DNA from: an uncultured Tenacibaculum sp.
GTDB taxonomy: Bacteria > Bacteroidota > Bacteroidia > Flavobacteriales > Flavobacteriaceae
Length of the DNA stretch: 64,000 nt
Assembly: GCA_947497895.1 (NCBI GenBank)
Contig: CANMIL010000008.1
Span: 157,129 to 221,128 of the forward strand
Direction of reading: 5' to 3'
Shown: positions 8,219 to 15,516 of the stretch, piece after piece
Numbering within the stretch: the stretch's first letter is position 1
Layout: the number at the start of each line of letters is the position of its first letter
The notes under the pieces: generated by a model
Database searches by the model: none
What the model was told of the DNA's origin: nothing
What the model saw: the letters and a program-made list of their open reading frames with translations, nothing else
Position numbers and translations under genes: made by a program

Positions 8219-8923
8219 ATGAGTAAACTGGTACAATATTCTGAAGATAATAATTACGCTATTATCTCTCTTAACAATGGAAAAGTAAATGCAATTTCTC
8301 ATGAAGTAGTTGATGAATTAAACGCTTCTTTGGATAAGGCTGAGACTAATAAAAAAGTGGTTATACTTACTGGTCAGCCCGGAATTTTTTCTGGAGGATA
8401 TGACTTAAAATCGATGACTGCTTCTCCTCAATCAGCACTTGATTTAGTTACCAAAGGATCCAAATTATCTTTGAGAATGCTGAGCTTTCCTTTCCCAATT
8501 ATTATAGCATGTAACGGCCATGCAATTGCTAAAGGAGCCTTCTTGCTATTATCCGCTGACTATAGATTAGGTACAGAAGGAGATTTTAAAATTGGATTAA
8601 ACGAGGTTATGATAGGTATGACCATGCATAACGCTGGAATTGAAATTGCCAAATCTCGATTAACTCCTGTTTACTTAGAAAGAAGTGTGAACAATTCTGA
8701 GATTTATACTCCCAAAGATGCAATTTCAGCAGGATTTCTGGATAAAATTGTTCCTAAAGATCATTTATTACCTACTGCAATTAAAATCGCTCAAATGTTT
8801 GGTCAATTAAATGCTAAGGCCCATACTGAAACCAAATTAAAAGTTAGGAAAGGCTATTTAGAAAAAATTGAAGTAGCCATTCAACAAGATATTGATGAAG
8901 GACTCACTCCTCCTTCAAAATAA
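8219..8923 (+). CDS. Crotonase/enoyl-CoA hydratase-family protein
   Basis: The 234-residue protein has the crotonase fold with both oxyanion-hole segments (FSGGYDLK near residue 58 and CNGHAIAKGA near 98). The usual catalytic Glu pair of enoyl-CoA hydratase is not obvious; in the helix after the GLNEVMIG segment the sequence reads MTMHNAG. It therefore may be an isomerase, hydrolase or other member. Its start, 2 bases after crcB, shows an operon, but fluoride export and acyl-CoA chemistry have no evident link. Confidence 0.85.
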   Translation: MSKLVQYSEDNNYAIISLNNGKVNAISHEVVDELNASLDKAETNKKVVILTGQPGIFSGGYDLKSMTASPQSALDLVTKGSKLSLRMLSFPFPIIIACNGHAIAKGAFLLLSADYRLGTEGDFKIGLNEVMIGMTMHNAGIEIAKSRLTPVYLERSVNNSEIYTPKDAISAGFLDKIVPKDHLLPTAIKIAQMFGQLNAKAHTETKLKVRKGYLEKIEVAIQQDIDEGLTPPSK

Positions 8924-8925
8924 AA

Positions 8926-8952
8926 AAAGTCCCTTTACGGGACTTTCTATTT
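8926..8952. terminator. Bidirectional terminator between convergent genes
   Basis: AAAGTCCC (8926-8933) pairs with GGGACTTT (8939-8946) around loop TTTAC. A-rich and T-rich flanks serve both the crotonase gene and the DUF1684 gene coming the other way. Confidence 0.88.
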
Positions 8953-9552
8953 TTTATATGCCATTACTCCGGCTTTCACTTCAATATCAAGGTAATTTTC
9001 TTTTGGTGTAATTGGACAGGAATAGCGATCACTATATGCACAATAGGGATTGTAAGCCTTATTAAAATCTATTTCCATAGTTCCATCTTTGAGCTCATCT
9101 GTTGTTAACACATCAATAAACCTACCACCTCCGTACGAAGTCGATCCATTGGTTTTATCTAAAAAAGGTAGAAAAAGATGAGTTTCATAACCAAAAGTTG
9201 GAAGCTGATTTTTGTAAAGATTAAGTTTCAAATCCTTACCATCAATAGTGAAATGTATTTCTCCATATTTTCTGTAAACAGCAATTCTATCAGTAGTTGT
9301 AGGAAAGTTAAACGTTTGTCCATCGGGTGTCTTGATCAACTTTGCTTTTACCTTATATTTCGCATTCACAGGAAAAAAATCAAGTCCATTAAACTTTTTA
9401 AGTCCTTTTTTTGTTAAAGGTGAAGTGGATGCATCTTTAAATTTAGCATTCATTTTCTTTTGAAAATCTGTTTCACCTACTATCTCTTTTTTTCCTTGAG
9501 AACTACAAGACATGAAAAAAAACATTGAAATTACTGCAAATACAAGCTTCAT
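8947..9552 (-). CDS. DUF1684 lipoprotein
   Basis: The 201-residue protein starts with a signal peptide and lipobox (FFMSC, Cys16). The mature part is a DUF1684 domain, recognised by LDFFPVNAKYKV in the middle and the C-terminal NPYCAYSDRYSCPITP followed by EN, whose paired cysteines and NPYCAY block are hallmarks of the family. Function is unknown. It is a single gene that faces the crotonase gene across a shared terminator. Confidence 0.88.
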   Translation of the reverse strand: MKLVFAVISMFFFMSCSSQGKKEIVGETDFQKKMNAKFKDASTSPLTKKGLKKFNGLDFFPVNAKYKVKAKLIKTPDGQTFNFPTTTDRIAVYRKYGEIHFTIDGKDLKLNLYKNQLPTFGYETHLFLPFLDKTNGSTSYGGGRFIDVLTTDELKDGTMEIDFNKAYNPYCAYSDRYSCPITPKENYLDIEVKAGVMAYKK

Positions 9553-9730
9553 TTTATTATTTCTATTTCTTAATAATAGCTAAGATAATAGAAATTGCAA
9601 TGCAAATTTTTATACATTTTAAATTTTACCACTTAAAATTCTATCATATTTATTATGTTAATAGAAAACATTTATTATATTTGGATATATTGCATTAACT
9701 TTTGAAACCTAATACTTACTTTTGCAGCCA

Positions 9731-9748
9731 GTAATAAAAATTTATTAC
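9731..9748. promoter_or_regulatory. Perfect 18-bp palindrome, possible operator
   Basis: GTAATAAA, two bases, then TTTATTAC. It lies just after a TAnnTTTG box (9717-9724), where a repressor would cover the start of transcription. It has the same 8-2-8 form and outer bases as the palindrome at 15475-15492. AT-richness makes chance occurrence possible. Confidence 0.35.
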
Positions 9749-9845
9749 AAAATAAAATTTTTTGATTCTTTTTTAACATAAAAAATTCAAAGATAGCTAT
9801 ATATTTGACCCCCAATTTTGTCGCTATTTTGTGAACAAAAAGATT

Positions 9846-9880
9846 TTTGGATTTAACGGAGTAAAATCTCGTTAAATTTG
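9846..9880 (+). promoter_or_regulatory. Bacteroidota-type promoter of the 76-aa gene
   Basis: TTTG at 9846-9849 and TAAATTTG at 9873-9880, 23 bases apart, fit the flavobacterial TTG-N17-23-TAnnTTTG consensus. The start codon of the downstream gene is at 9936, giving a leader of about 50 bases. Confidence 0.55.
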
Positions 9881-9935
9881 TGATAGACACCAAACTATGT
9901 AAAAATGGTTTTAATTTAATACGAAAGAAGGAAAT

Positions 9936-10166
9936 ATGAATACAGAGTTAATTAGTAAAGCGGAAGAGTTTGAAAACAGAAAATTCAAATTTGTAACAAC
10001 CAGTGATAGAATTGTAGCTTCAAGAGAAGCTAAAGCTTTAATTTTAGAAATTAACGAGGTTTATAAAGAAACGAAAGATAGTAAGTTAATGGACTTAATG
10101 AAGCGCTTAACGGTTGTAAAACAAAAGATCGAGAAACGATTGAAAGGAGCTCCATTAACGGTGTAA
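9936..10166 (+). CDS. Small conserved-looking helical protein, 76 aa
   Basis: I do not recognise a named family. The 76-residue product is charged, Lys/Glu-rich and predicted helical, with no signal peptide, membrane segment or cysteine. It reads like a compact two- or three-helix protein (SKAEEFENRKF at the start, MDLMKRLTVVKQKIEKRL near the end). A promoter precedes it, an A-rich GGAAAT stretch precedes the ATG, and a strong terminator follows. All support a real gene. A cytosolic binding or regulatory role is only a guess. Confidence 0.7.
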   Translation: MNTELISKAEEFENRKFKFVTTSDRIVASREAKALILEINEVYKETKDSKLMDLMKRLTVVKQKIEKRLKGAPLTV

Positions 10167-10253
10167 ATACTAAATCTAAAATTTAACCGTTATAGATTAT
10201 GAGTTGTTAAATGTTTTATAAAACTTCTCACAAATAAAATTTATTCTTGAAAA

Positions 10254-10285
10254 AAAAAATCTAGGATTGCTCCTAGATTTTTTAT
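10254..10285 (+). terminator. Terminator overlapping the tRNA-Pro promoter
   Basis: A 13-bp stem (10254-10266 with 10271-10283) around loop TTGC ends in six T. It ends the 76-aa gene transcript. The tRNA -7 box begins at 10286, immediately after. Confidence 0.9.
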
Positions 10286-10293
10286 TATTTTTG
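10267..10293 (+). promoter_or_regulatory. Probable tRNA-Pro promoter
   Basis: TATTTTTG at 10286-10293 is a good -7 box. The upstream TTG (10267-10269) lies in the loop of the preceding terminator with 16-base spacing, slightly short. The tRNA begins 8 bases later. Confidence 0.55.
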
Positions 10294-10300
10294 CAGCCAT

Positions 10301-10375
10301 CGGGATGTAGCTTAGTCCGGTTAAAGTGCTGGTCTGGGGGACCAGAGATCGAAGGTTCGAATCCTTTCATCCCGA
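10301..10375 (+). tRNA. tRNA-Pro (GGG)
   Basis: The acceptor stem CGGGATG (10301-10307) pairs with CATCCCG (10368-10374), with discriminator A. The anticodon arm CTGGT/ACCAG encloses loop CTGGGGG, giving anticodon GGG. The T-arm loop GTTCGAATC is canonical. CCA is not encoded. Confidence 0.95.
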
Positions 10376-10421
10376 CTTTTCACCACATCAATTCATAATT
10401 ACTTTCTTTACTTTTAAATTA

Positions 10422-12650
10422 TTAGAAATTTTTTCTCTTATTTCTTAAACTATATATGGTTTGTTTCACAACGAAGCTACAGAAATAAAATATTCCGATA
10501 GAGAAAACAATATCACCTACGATTCTAAACCACTTTAAAACCTGCACTGTAGGACTGTATAACAATTCAGCGTCTCTAGCAAAAGAATAACCTTTTGTTA
10601 TGGATGTGTACGCCTGAATAATTCCAACAGGCAATAAACTCAATAACACCATTAGCATAAGTCCAATATTCAAGCCCCAAAAAGCTCTTTTTAATACCTT
10701 TTCATTCCAGTAATTATTAGAATAAAGTCTTAAACAAATTAAAATGAATCCCATCCCCAACATTCCATAAACTCCAAACATTGCCGTATGAGCATGTACC
10801 GATGTTGTATTTAATCCTTGAATATAATATAATGCGATTGGTGGATTTATTAAAAAACCAAAAACACCAGCACCAATCATATTCCAAAAAGCAACTGAGA
10901 TAAAGAAAAATATAGGCCATTTGTAGCGTTGAACCCATTCATTATGTTTTAAGATATTCCAGTTTTCTCTAATTTCAAACCCCATTAGAGTTAAAGGAAC
11001 TACTTCTAAAGCACTAAAAGTTGCTCCTAAAGCTATTGCCTGTACAGGTGTTCCTGAATAATAAAGATGATGAAGTGTTCCAATGATTCCTCCAGCCAGA
11101 AATATAGTTGCAGAAGCAATAGATGCTTTACCCGCTGTTTTTGTTGAAATTATTTTCATTCTTGAAAAGATATAAGCAATCGTTACAGTAGCAAATACTT
11201 CAAAAAAGCCTTCAACCCATAAATGCACTAACCACCATCGCCAATAATTAATAACTGGTAATGAACTATTTTCGCCATACATAAGTCCCGAAAAGAAAAA
11301 CATACCAATAGCAATTACAGCAATAAGTAACATTATTAATAAATGCTTAGAATCATCATTCTTTCTAATCGCATAAAGTATGTTTCTACCGACCATAACC
11401 ATCCATAAGATCATTCCAACACCTAAAAGAATTTGCCAAAACCTTCCTAAATCCATGTATTCAAATCCTTGATGTCCGAAAAAGAAATTAGTAGTTAGGT
11501 TAAAAAATTGATGAATCCCTAACCACTCCCCCAACATTGATCCTAATACAATTACAAGAAGAGCAATAAATAAAAAATTTACCCCAAATACTTGATATTT
11601 CATTTCTTTCCCACTAATCATAGGAGCCAAAAAGATTCCTGTTGCTAACCAAGTAGCTGCTATCCAAAATACGGCTAATTGAGTATGCCATGTTCTCGTT
11701 ATAGAATACGGAAAATACTCAGATAACTCAAACCCGAAAAATGCCTGTCCCTCTACAGAATAATGCACAGTAACAACACCAAGAACGATTTGCAAGAAAA
11801 TTAGTAGTGAAATAACGATAAAATATTTCAAAGCTGCTTTTTGAGAAGCGTACAGCTTCATATTTAACAAAGGATCAAATTTAGGATTATCGATAGCTTC
11901 ACCTTTTTCATGGTTTCTCAAATAATAGTAAGCCAAAATTCCAATAAATAATATTAACAACACAACCGAAAAGCCGGACCACATTTGAGAGTCAGGAGTA
12001 ATTGTATTATCAATAAGTGGCTCATGGGGCCAATTTGACGTGTATGTATAATTTTTATCAGGCCTATTAGTACTTGCCGCCCAAGAAGTCCAAAACAAAA
12101 ATGCATTAAGCTTTCTCAACTTCATTGGATCTGTTAAAGCCTCTTTTTGAATAGCATATTTCTCATGCCCCTCTGAAAATATTCTTGAGTAATATTCTGA
12201 ATTCGCTTGAATTGCCTCATTCCTAATTTTGGAAATCCAAATTGTATTATTTAAGTTATCAAAGCTATTTGAACGAACCTCTTTTATTAAACGCGCTTTT
12301 AAAGCCGCTTTTTGTTCTTCATCCAAACTTTCAAAATCAATAGAGAAATCTCTTTTAGCCCATTTTTTAAGTAAAAAAACAGCTTCTCTATGAATCCAAT
12401 CAGCTGTCCAATCAGGTGCTACATAACTTCCATGCCCCCAAATTGAACCTACTTCCATTCCACCAATAGACTCCCATACATTTTGACCTTCTTGAATATC
12501 TTTTTTAGAAAACAAGATCTCATTAGTTTCTCTTATTTTAACTGATTGTGGTATCGGAGGTTGTTTTTGATATATTTCGGTACCTACCCATATTAATGTC
12601 ACAAACGACAATAACACTACTGTTATAAATGCTGTCCAAATTTTTCTCAT
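10422..12650 (-). CDS. norZ: Quinol-dependent nitric oxide reductase (qNOR)
   Basis: Reduces two NO to N2O using quinol at the inner membrane. The 742-residue single-chain layout is that of qNOR: a first membrane helix, a periplasmic domain of about 190 residues in place of NorC (starting near QEGQNVWESIGGMEVGSIWG), then a 12-helix NorB-like core. Visible haem and metal ligands include HTQLAVFWIAATW, WWLVHLWVEGFFEVF (with the NOR-specific Glu), the HHLYYSGTP pair and HAHTAMFGVYG. Its start codon overlaps the RIC stop codon by one base. The small membrane protein and Rrf2 regulator upstream mark it as an NO-responsive detoxification unit more than a full denitrification pathway. Confidence 0.95.
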   Translation of the reverse strand: MRKIWTAFITVVLLSFVTLIWVGTEIYQKQPPIPQSVKIRETNEILFSKKDIQEGQNVWESIGGMEVGSIWGHGSYVAPDWTADWIHREAVFLLKKWAKRDFSIDFESLDEEQKAALKARLIKEVRSNSFDNLNNTIWISKIRNEAIQANSEYYSRIFSEGHEKYAIQKEALTDPMKLRKLNAFLFWTSWAASTNRPDKNYTYTSNWPHEPLIDNTITPDSQMWSGFSVVLLILFIGILAYYYLRNHEKGEAIDNPKFDPLLNMKLYASQKAALKYFIVISLLIFLQIVLGVVTVHYSVEGQAFFGFELSEYFPYSITRTWHTQLAVFWIAATWLATGIFLAPMISGKEMKYQVFGVNFLFIALLVIVLGSMLGEWLGIHQFFNLTTNFFFGHQGFEYMDLGRFWQILLGVGMILWMVMVGRNILYAIRKNDDSKHLLIMLLIAVIAIGMFFFSGLMYGENSSLPVINYWRWWLVHLWVEGFFEVFATVTIAYIFSRMKIISTKTAGKASIASATIFLAGGIIGTLHHLYYSGTPVQAIALGATFSALEVVPLTLMGFEIRENWNILKHNEWVQRYKWPIFFFISVAFWNMIGAGVFGFLINPPIALYYIQGLNTTSVHAHTAMFGVYGMLGMGFILICLRLYSNNYWNEKVLKRAFWGLNIGLMLMVLLSLLPVGIIQAYTSITKGYSFARDAELLYSPTVQVLKWFRIVGDIVFSIGIFYFCSFVVKQTIYSLRNKRKNF

Positions 12651-13378
12651 TATTGAATTGTATTAAGTTGTTCTTCTTGAACAATTGCTTTTTTGAATAA
12701 TATGTTATTTTCTAAATGAATGTGTTTGTGAAGGTCTTCTTCAAATTCTTGTAATAGTTTGAATGCAATTTTATAGGAACTACAGGCACTTTTAGGAGGT
12801 GTATAATCATTAGATAGTTTCGCTATTTCTCTAAACCTTTCTCCTTCGTCATTATGTTCCTCGTGCATCATTTTTATAGGATTTTCGACACTGATAAAAG
12901 AAGGAGTTTCTAATTTACTAGCAGATCTGCTAGACTTCGCTATTTTCTTTATGTATGGAAAAAGAATTAATTCTTCCTTTTTCATATGTAATACCAGATC
13001 ACCTGCACTTTTAGAAAAAAGTTTATCAATTTCAAACAGTTCAGGATGTTTTTCACCATGAACACGACATATTTTCTCCAAATAACTTTTAATTTCTGGT
13101 ATTTGTCTCTCTATATAACGATGATGATTTTGGTAGATATAATCACTTAGGAAATCAATGTCCCAATCAGTATAATCATAATCCACAGTTTTTCTTTTAA
13201 CGATGCTTTCTACCTCATCAATTAAAGATTTCAAATCTATGTCGCTATCTTCCGACAGCTCAAATAAAGTTCTATTTCCGTTACAACAGAAATCTACTTT
13301 ATACTTTTTAAATATTGCTGCTGTTTCATAGTTTTCAGTAACAATATCTGATATTAGTGTTTGACTATTTATATTCAT
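12650..13378 (-). CDS. ric: Iron-sulfur cluster repair di-iron protein RIC (ScdA/YtfE)
   Basis: Repairs Fe-S centres damaged by NO or peroxide. The 242-residue protein has the N-terminal DUF542 domain with CCNGN at residues 31-35. A hemerythrin-like four-helix domain follows, with di-iron ligands spread over NHHRYIERQ, HGEKHPEL, LHMKKEELILFPY, MHEEHNDEGE and HKHIHLENN. The stop codon overlaps the start of norZ by one base and the start overlaps the upstream membrane protein by 14 bases, so all three are translated from one mRNA. Confidence 0.95.
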   Translation of the reverse strand: MNINSQTLISDIVTENYETAAIFKKYKVDFCCNGNRTLFELSEDSDIDLKSLIDEVESIVKRKTVDYDYTDWDIDFLSDYIYQNHHRYIERQIPEIKSYLEKICRVHGEKHPELFEIDKLFSKSAGDLVLHMKKEELILFPYIKKIAKSSRSASKLETPSFISVENPIKMMHEEHNDEGERFREIAKLSNDYTPPKSACSSYKIAFKLLQEFEEDLHKHIHLENNILFKKAIVQEEQLNTIQ

Positions 13379-13811
13379 TTGTTTTTATTATTTGTATTCC
13401 TATTGTGGTGAGTAGTACAACTTTTATTATCTCCAGAATCACATAGTACAAATGATGATAGCTAGTTGGCACTGGATTCTTCTGAATGATTTGTTCAACT
13501 CTTAAATCGAGTATTGGTAGGAGATATAACGTTTGTATTGCTAAAATGAAGCATAGAGCTAATAGTTTATAAACTAAAAACACATCCCTCAGAGACTTAA
13601 ATATTATTATTAAAACTATAATTACTCCGCCCAAAAAGAGTTCAACTATGTTCAACGCTTTAAACACTAAAGCTCCAACTGATAAACCTATTTCAAGGGT
13701 TATACCATCAGCTTGAAACTTTAACCAAGCTTCCATAAAACTAATTGCTAGTACAAACCCCGACCAAAGAGCTATTAGGTATAATAATATTTTATTCAAT
13801 AGATGTTTCAT
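13365..13811 (-). CDS. Small four-helix membrane protein of the NO operon
   Basis: The 148-residue protein has about four hydrophobic segments (residues 9-27, 42-71, 82-99, 118-140) and no motif I recognise. It has a few charged residues at helix ends and a HH pair near residue 118. Its 3' end overlaps ric by 14 bases, so it belongs to the NO-stress unit. It could deliver quinol or electrons, or assemble NorZ, but this is inference from position alone. Confidence 0.75.
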   Translation of the reverse strand: MKHLLNKILLYLIALWSGFVLAISFMEAWLKFQADGITLEIGLSVGALVFKALNIVELFLGGVIIVLIIIFKSLRDVFLVYKLLALCFILAIQTLYLLPILDLRVEQIIQKNPVPTSYHHLYYVILEIIKVVLLTTIGIQIIKTNEYK

Positions 13812-13853
13812 TTTTATAACGGATATTTTTGTCTTTTATATATTTAAATTTTT

Positions 13854-14291
13854 TTAGCGCTTTAACCATAGTAAATTTTTTTCTCCATTTGTATACAATA
13901 CGTCATGTAAAGTATTCTCCTCTAACATGTTCTTCAACTGCTCTCTTATTTCAATAAACTTATAATGCAAAGGACACGGAGTTTCCTCGTTACATTGCTT
14001 CAAACCCAAACCGCACCCAGTATAAATTTTATCGCCATCCAATACCTTTACTATTTGACTTAGTTTTAATTTCTTCAATTGATAATCCTCTATAATAAAT
14101 CCTCCATAGGGCCCTTTAATAGAAGTAATGATATTATTTTTTGTTAAAAGTTGTAGTATTTTCCCAGTGAAAGCCTCAGGAGAATCAATGGCTTTAGCAA
14201 TTGTTTTCAATCCCACTTTATTCCCAAGTGACGACTGTTCAGCAACATAAATGGTAGCTCTTAAACCATATTCGCAAGATTTTGAAAACAT
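13854..14291 (-). CDS. Rrf2-family Fe-S regulator (NsrR-like)
   Basis: The product from base 14291 is 145 residues and begins MFSKSCEYGLRA, the usual Rrf2 start. The longer frame from 14339 adds 16 residues that are upstream of the likely transcription start, because the promoter -7 box lies at 14310-14317. A winged helix occupies the first 60 or so residues, and three cysteines of the pattern C-x6-C-x5-C (CGLGLKQC, then CPLH) match the [2Fe-2S]/[4Fe-4S] ligands of Rrf2 sensors. Given norZ and ric just downstream (42 bases to the membrane-protein gene), it most likely senses NO and controls this unit. IscR-like function is less likely because no isc or suf genes are nearby. Confidence 0.9.
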   Translation of the reverse strand: MFSKSCEYGLRATIYVAEQSSLGNKVGLKTIAKAIDSPEAFTGKILQLLTKNNIITSIKGPYGGFIIEDYQLKKLKLSQIVKVLDGDKIYTGCGLGLKQCNEETPCPLHYKFIEIREQLKNMLEENTLHDVLYTNGEKNLLWLKR

Positions 14292-14309
14292 ATACTTATG
14301 AATTTGGTA

Positions 14310-14340
14310 CAAAAATAAAGAGATTTTTATAAAAGACAAA
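14310..14340 (-). promoter_or_regulatory. Promoter of the Rrf2 gene inside a palindrome
   Basis: On the minus strand TTTG (14340-14337), exactly 19 bases, then TATTTTTG (14317-14310) match the Bacteroidota TTTG-N19-TAnnTTTG consensus. It is the best promoter match I found in the window. The start codon at 14291 is about 12 bases beyond the expected start of transcription. The spacer and -33 box lie inside the 14318-14363 inverted repeat. Confidence 0.75.
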
Positions 14341-14363
14341 AAAGTCTCCTATAAAAATCTCTT
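14318..14363 (-). terminator. Long inverted repeat: GlcNAc-kinase terminator and/or operator
   Basis: Arms of 13 bp (14318-14330 with 14351-14363) are perfect, with a further AGAC/GTCT pairing inside. On the minus strand it follows the GlcNAc kinase gene and precedes a T-rich stretch, so it can act as its terminator. The same bases contain the Rrf2 promoter, and the arm begins AAGAG and ends CTCTT, a dyad reminiscent of NsrR-type sites, so an autoregulatory operator role is possible. Confidence 0.6.
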
Positions 14364-14387
14364 CTAAATATTTACACTAAGAGTAAA

Positions 14388-15266
14388 TTAAACTACTTTA
14401 CTCAAAAAAGCTTTATCTTCTTTTACAGACTCTATAAATGCCGTTAAAGGTCTTCTTATAAAGTTTTCAGGCTCGTTAAAACCTCTTTTTTCTAATTGTT
14501 CTTTGATAATATCTCTCGCATGATAGCCAACAGATCCAATAAAATATAATGGCACTTTACCTAGTTCCTCTTTATATTTTATCAATTGATTATCGATAAA
14601 CTCTGAAATACATTTGGTAACGATATTCTTCGCATATGGATGCTCTATATTCTCGAATAAGAACCTTGCATATTGAGCTAAATATTTATTCGGCATTTTT
14701 GCACCATATAATCTTGACAATACTTTGTCATCATCCAATTGAAACTCCTTTTCTAAAGAAAACTTCAAATCTTCCGGAAGATCTTTATAGTAATAACCTT
14801 TTAAAACTTCCTTTCCTAAATGGTTACCACTACCTTCATCCATTAATATATATCCCATTGCTTTTACACGCTGCTCTATTTCTTCTCCATTATAAAAACA
14901 ACAATTCGATCCTGTTCCTAAAATACAAACTACGGATGCATCCTGAGATGCTGCAAATACCGCGAGCATTAGATCTTCCTTAACAACAACTTTTGAAACA
15001 TTCGAAAAGTTATCACTAAAAACCTTTTTTATTTTATCCTCGCCTTTTTTATTATTACAACCAGCACCGAAAAAATAGATAGAACTCACTGACTCTTTAT
15101 AATCGTTTAACTCATTGCAGTTTTCAATGACCTCTTTAATACTCTTCTTTTTTAATACCGACGGGTTTACTCCGCTGGTTCTAATTCTATCGACAATTGT
15201 ATTATCATTTTCATTTAATAATATCCAGTCGCACTTTGTTGAACCGCTGTCTGCAATTAATATCAT
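14388..15266 (-). CDS. N-acetylglucosamine kinase-like (BadF/BadG ATPase fold)
   Basis: The 292-residue protein has the ASKHA sugar-kinase layout: the phosphate-1 loop DSGSTKCDW at residues 6-14, the phosphate-2 region GTGSN at 117-121, and a later adenosine-type loop (FIGSVGYHA). Proteins of this type in Bacteroidota are annotated as GlcNAc kinases of the BadF/BadG/BcrA/BcrD family. The hexosaminidase gene 250 bases upstream and nagB beyond support phosphorylation of GlcNAc to GlcNAc-6-phosphate. Glucosamine or N-acetylmuramate derivatives remain possible substrates. Confidence 0.85.
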   Translation of the reverse strand: MILIADSGSTKCDWILLNENDNTIVDRIRTSGVNPSVLKKKSIKEVIENCNELNDYKESVSSIYFFGAGCNNKKGEDKIKKVFSDNFSNVSKVVVKEDLMLAVFAASQDASVVCILGTGSNCCFYNGEEIEQRVKAMGYILMDEGSGNHLGKEVLKGYYYKDLPEDLKFSLEKEFQLDDDKVLSRLYGAKMPNKYLAQYARFLFENIEHPYAKNIVTKCISEFIDNQLIKYKEELGKVPLYFIGSVGYHARDIIKEQLEKRGFNEPENFIRRPLTAFIESVKEDKAFLSKVV

Positions 15267-15474
15267 AACTTAAGAAACTTGTGTTGTAAAAATTTATCTC
15301 TATCAATTATTTCCGAGCACTTCGACAAGCCGCATAACAGCCTACGTAATCCTAAGAAAATAATCTTTATAACTTATGTTGGTTAAAACATATAACTTAG
15401 CCTATTAACTATCCAGTAATAAGCCTTTTCGAAGAGATTTCAGGTTTTAAACTTGCCAAAACCTTCCCCCTATT

Positions 15475-15492
15475 GTAATCAAAGTTGATTAC
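15475..15492. promoter_or_regulatory. Perfect 18-bp palindrome, possible operator
   Basis: GTAATCAA, two bases, then TTGATTAC. It lies between the GH20 gene and the GlcNAc kinase gene, 209 bases before the latter. It shares the form GTAAT-AAA-TT-ATTAC with 9731-9748. It could bind a dimeric regulator or form a weak hairpin after the GH20 gene. I see no other clear feature in 15267-15516. Confidence 0.35.
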
Positions 15493-15516
15493 TCCCCTTG
15501 CTTTAAAAGCTATTAT

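Larger units (their letters stand above)
9553..9935. other. AT-rich regulatory gap with several -7-like boxes
   Basis: This is 383 bases without a convincing gene. TAnnTTTG boxes on the plus strand occur at 9676-9683, 9717-9724, 9800-9807 and 9873-9880, though only the last has a fitting upstream TTTG. A perfect 18-bp palindrome lies at 9731-9748. A 72-codon frame on the minus strand (9675-9893) has low-complexity composition and overlaps these boxes, so I do not accept it as a gene. A small RNA or long leader starting at one of the upstream boxes is possible. Confidence 0.5.

Noticed and set aside
9675..9893. 72-codon minus-strand frame in the gap before the 76-aa gene
   Set aside because: Low-complexity composition from AT-rich DNA. 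It overlaps several promoter-like boxes and has no family features.
14636..14983. 115-codon plus-strand frame
   Set aside because: Lies entirely antisense within the GlcNAc kinase gene, whose product has clear kinase motifs; it is a shadow frame.
15267..15516. Possible small RNA between the GH20 and kinase genes
   Set aside because: Apart from the 18-bp palindrome I saw no promoter followed by a terminator, and no conserved-looking structure.
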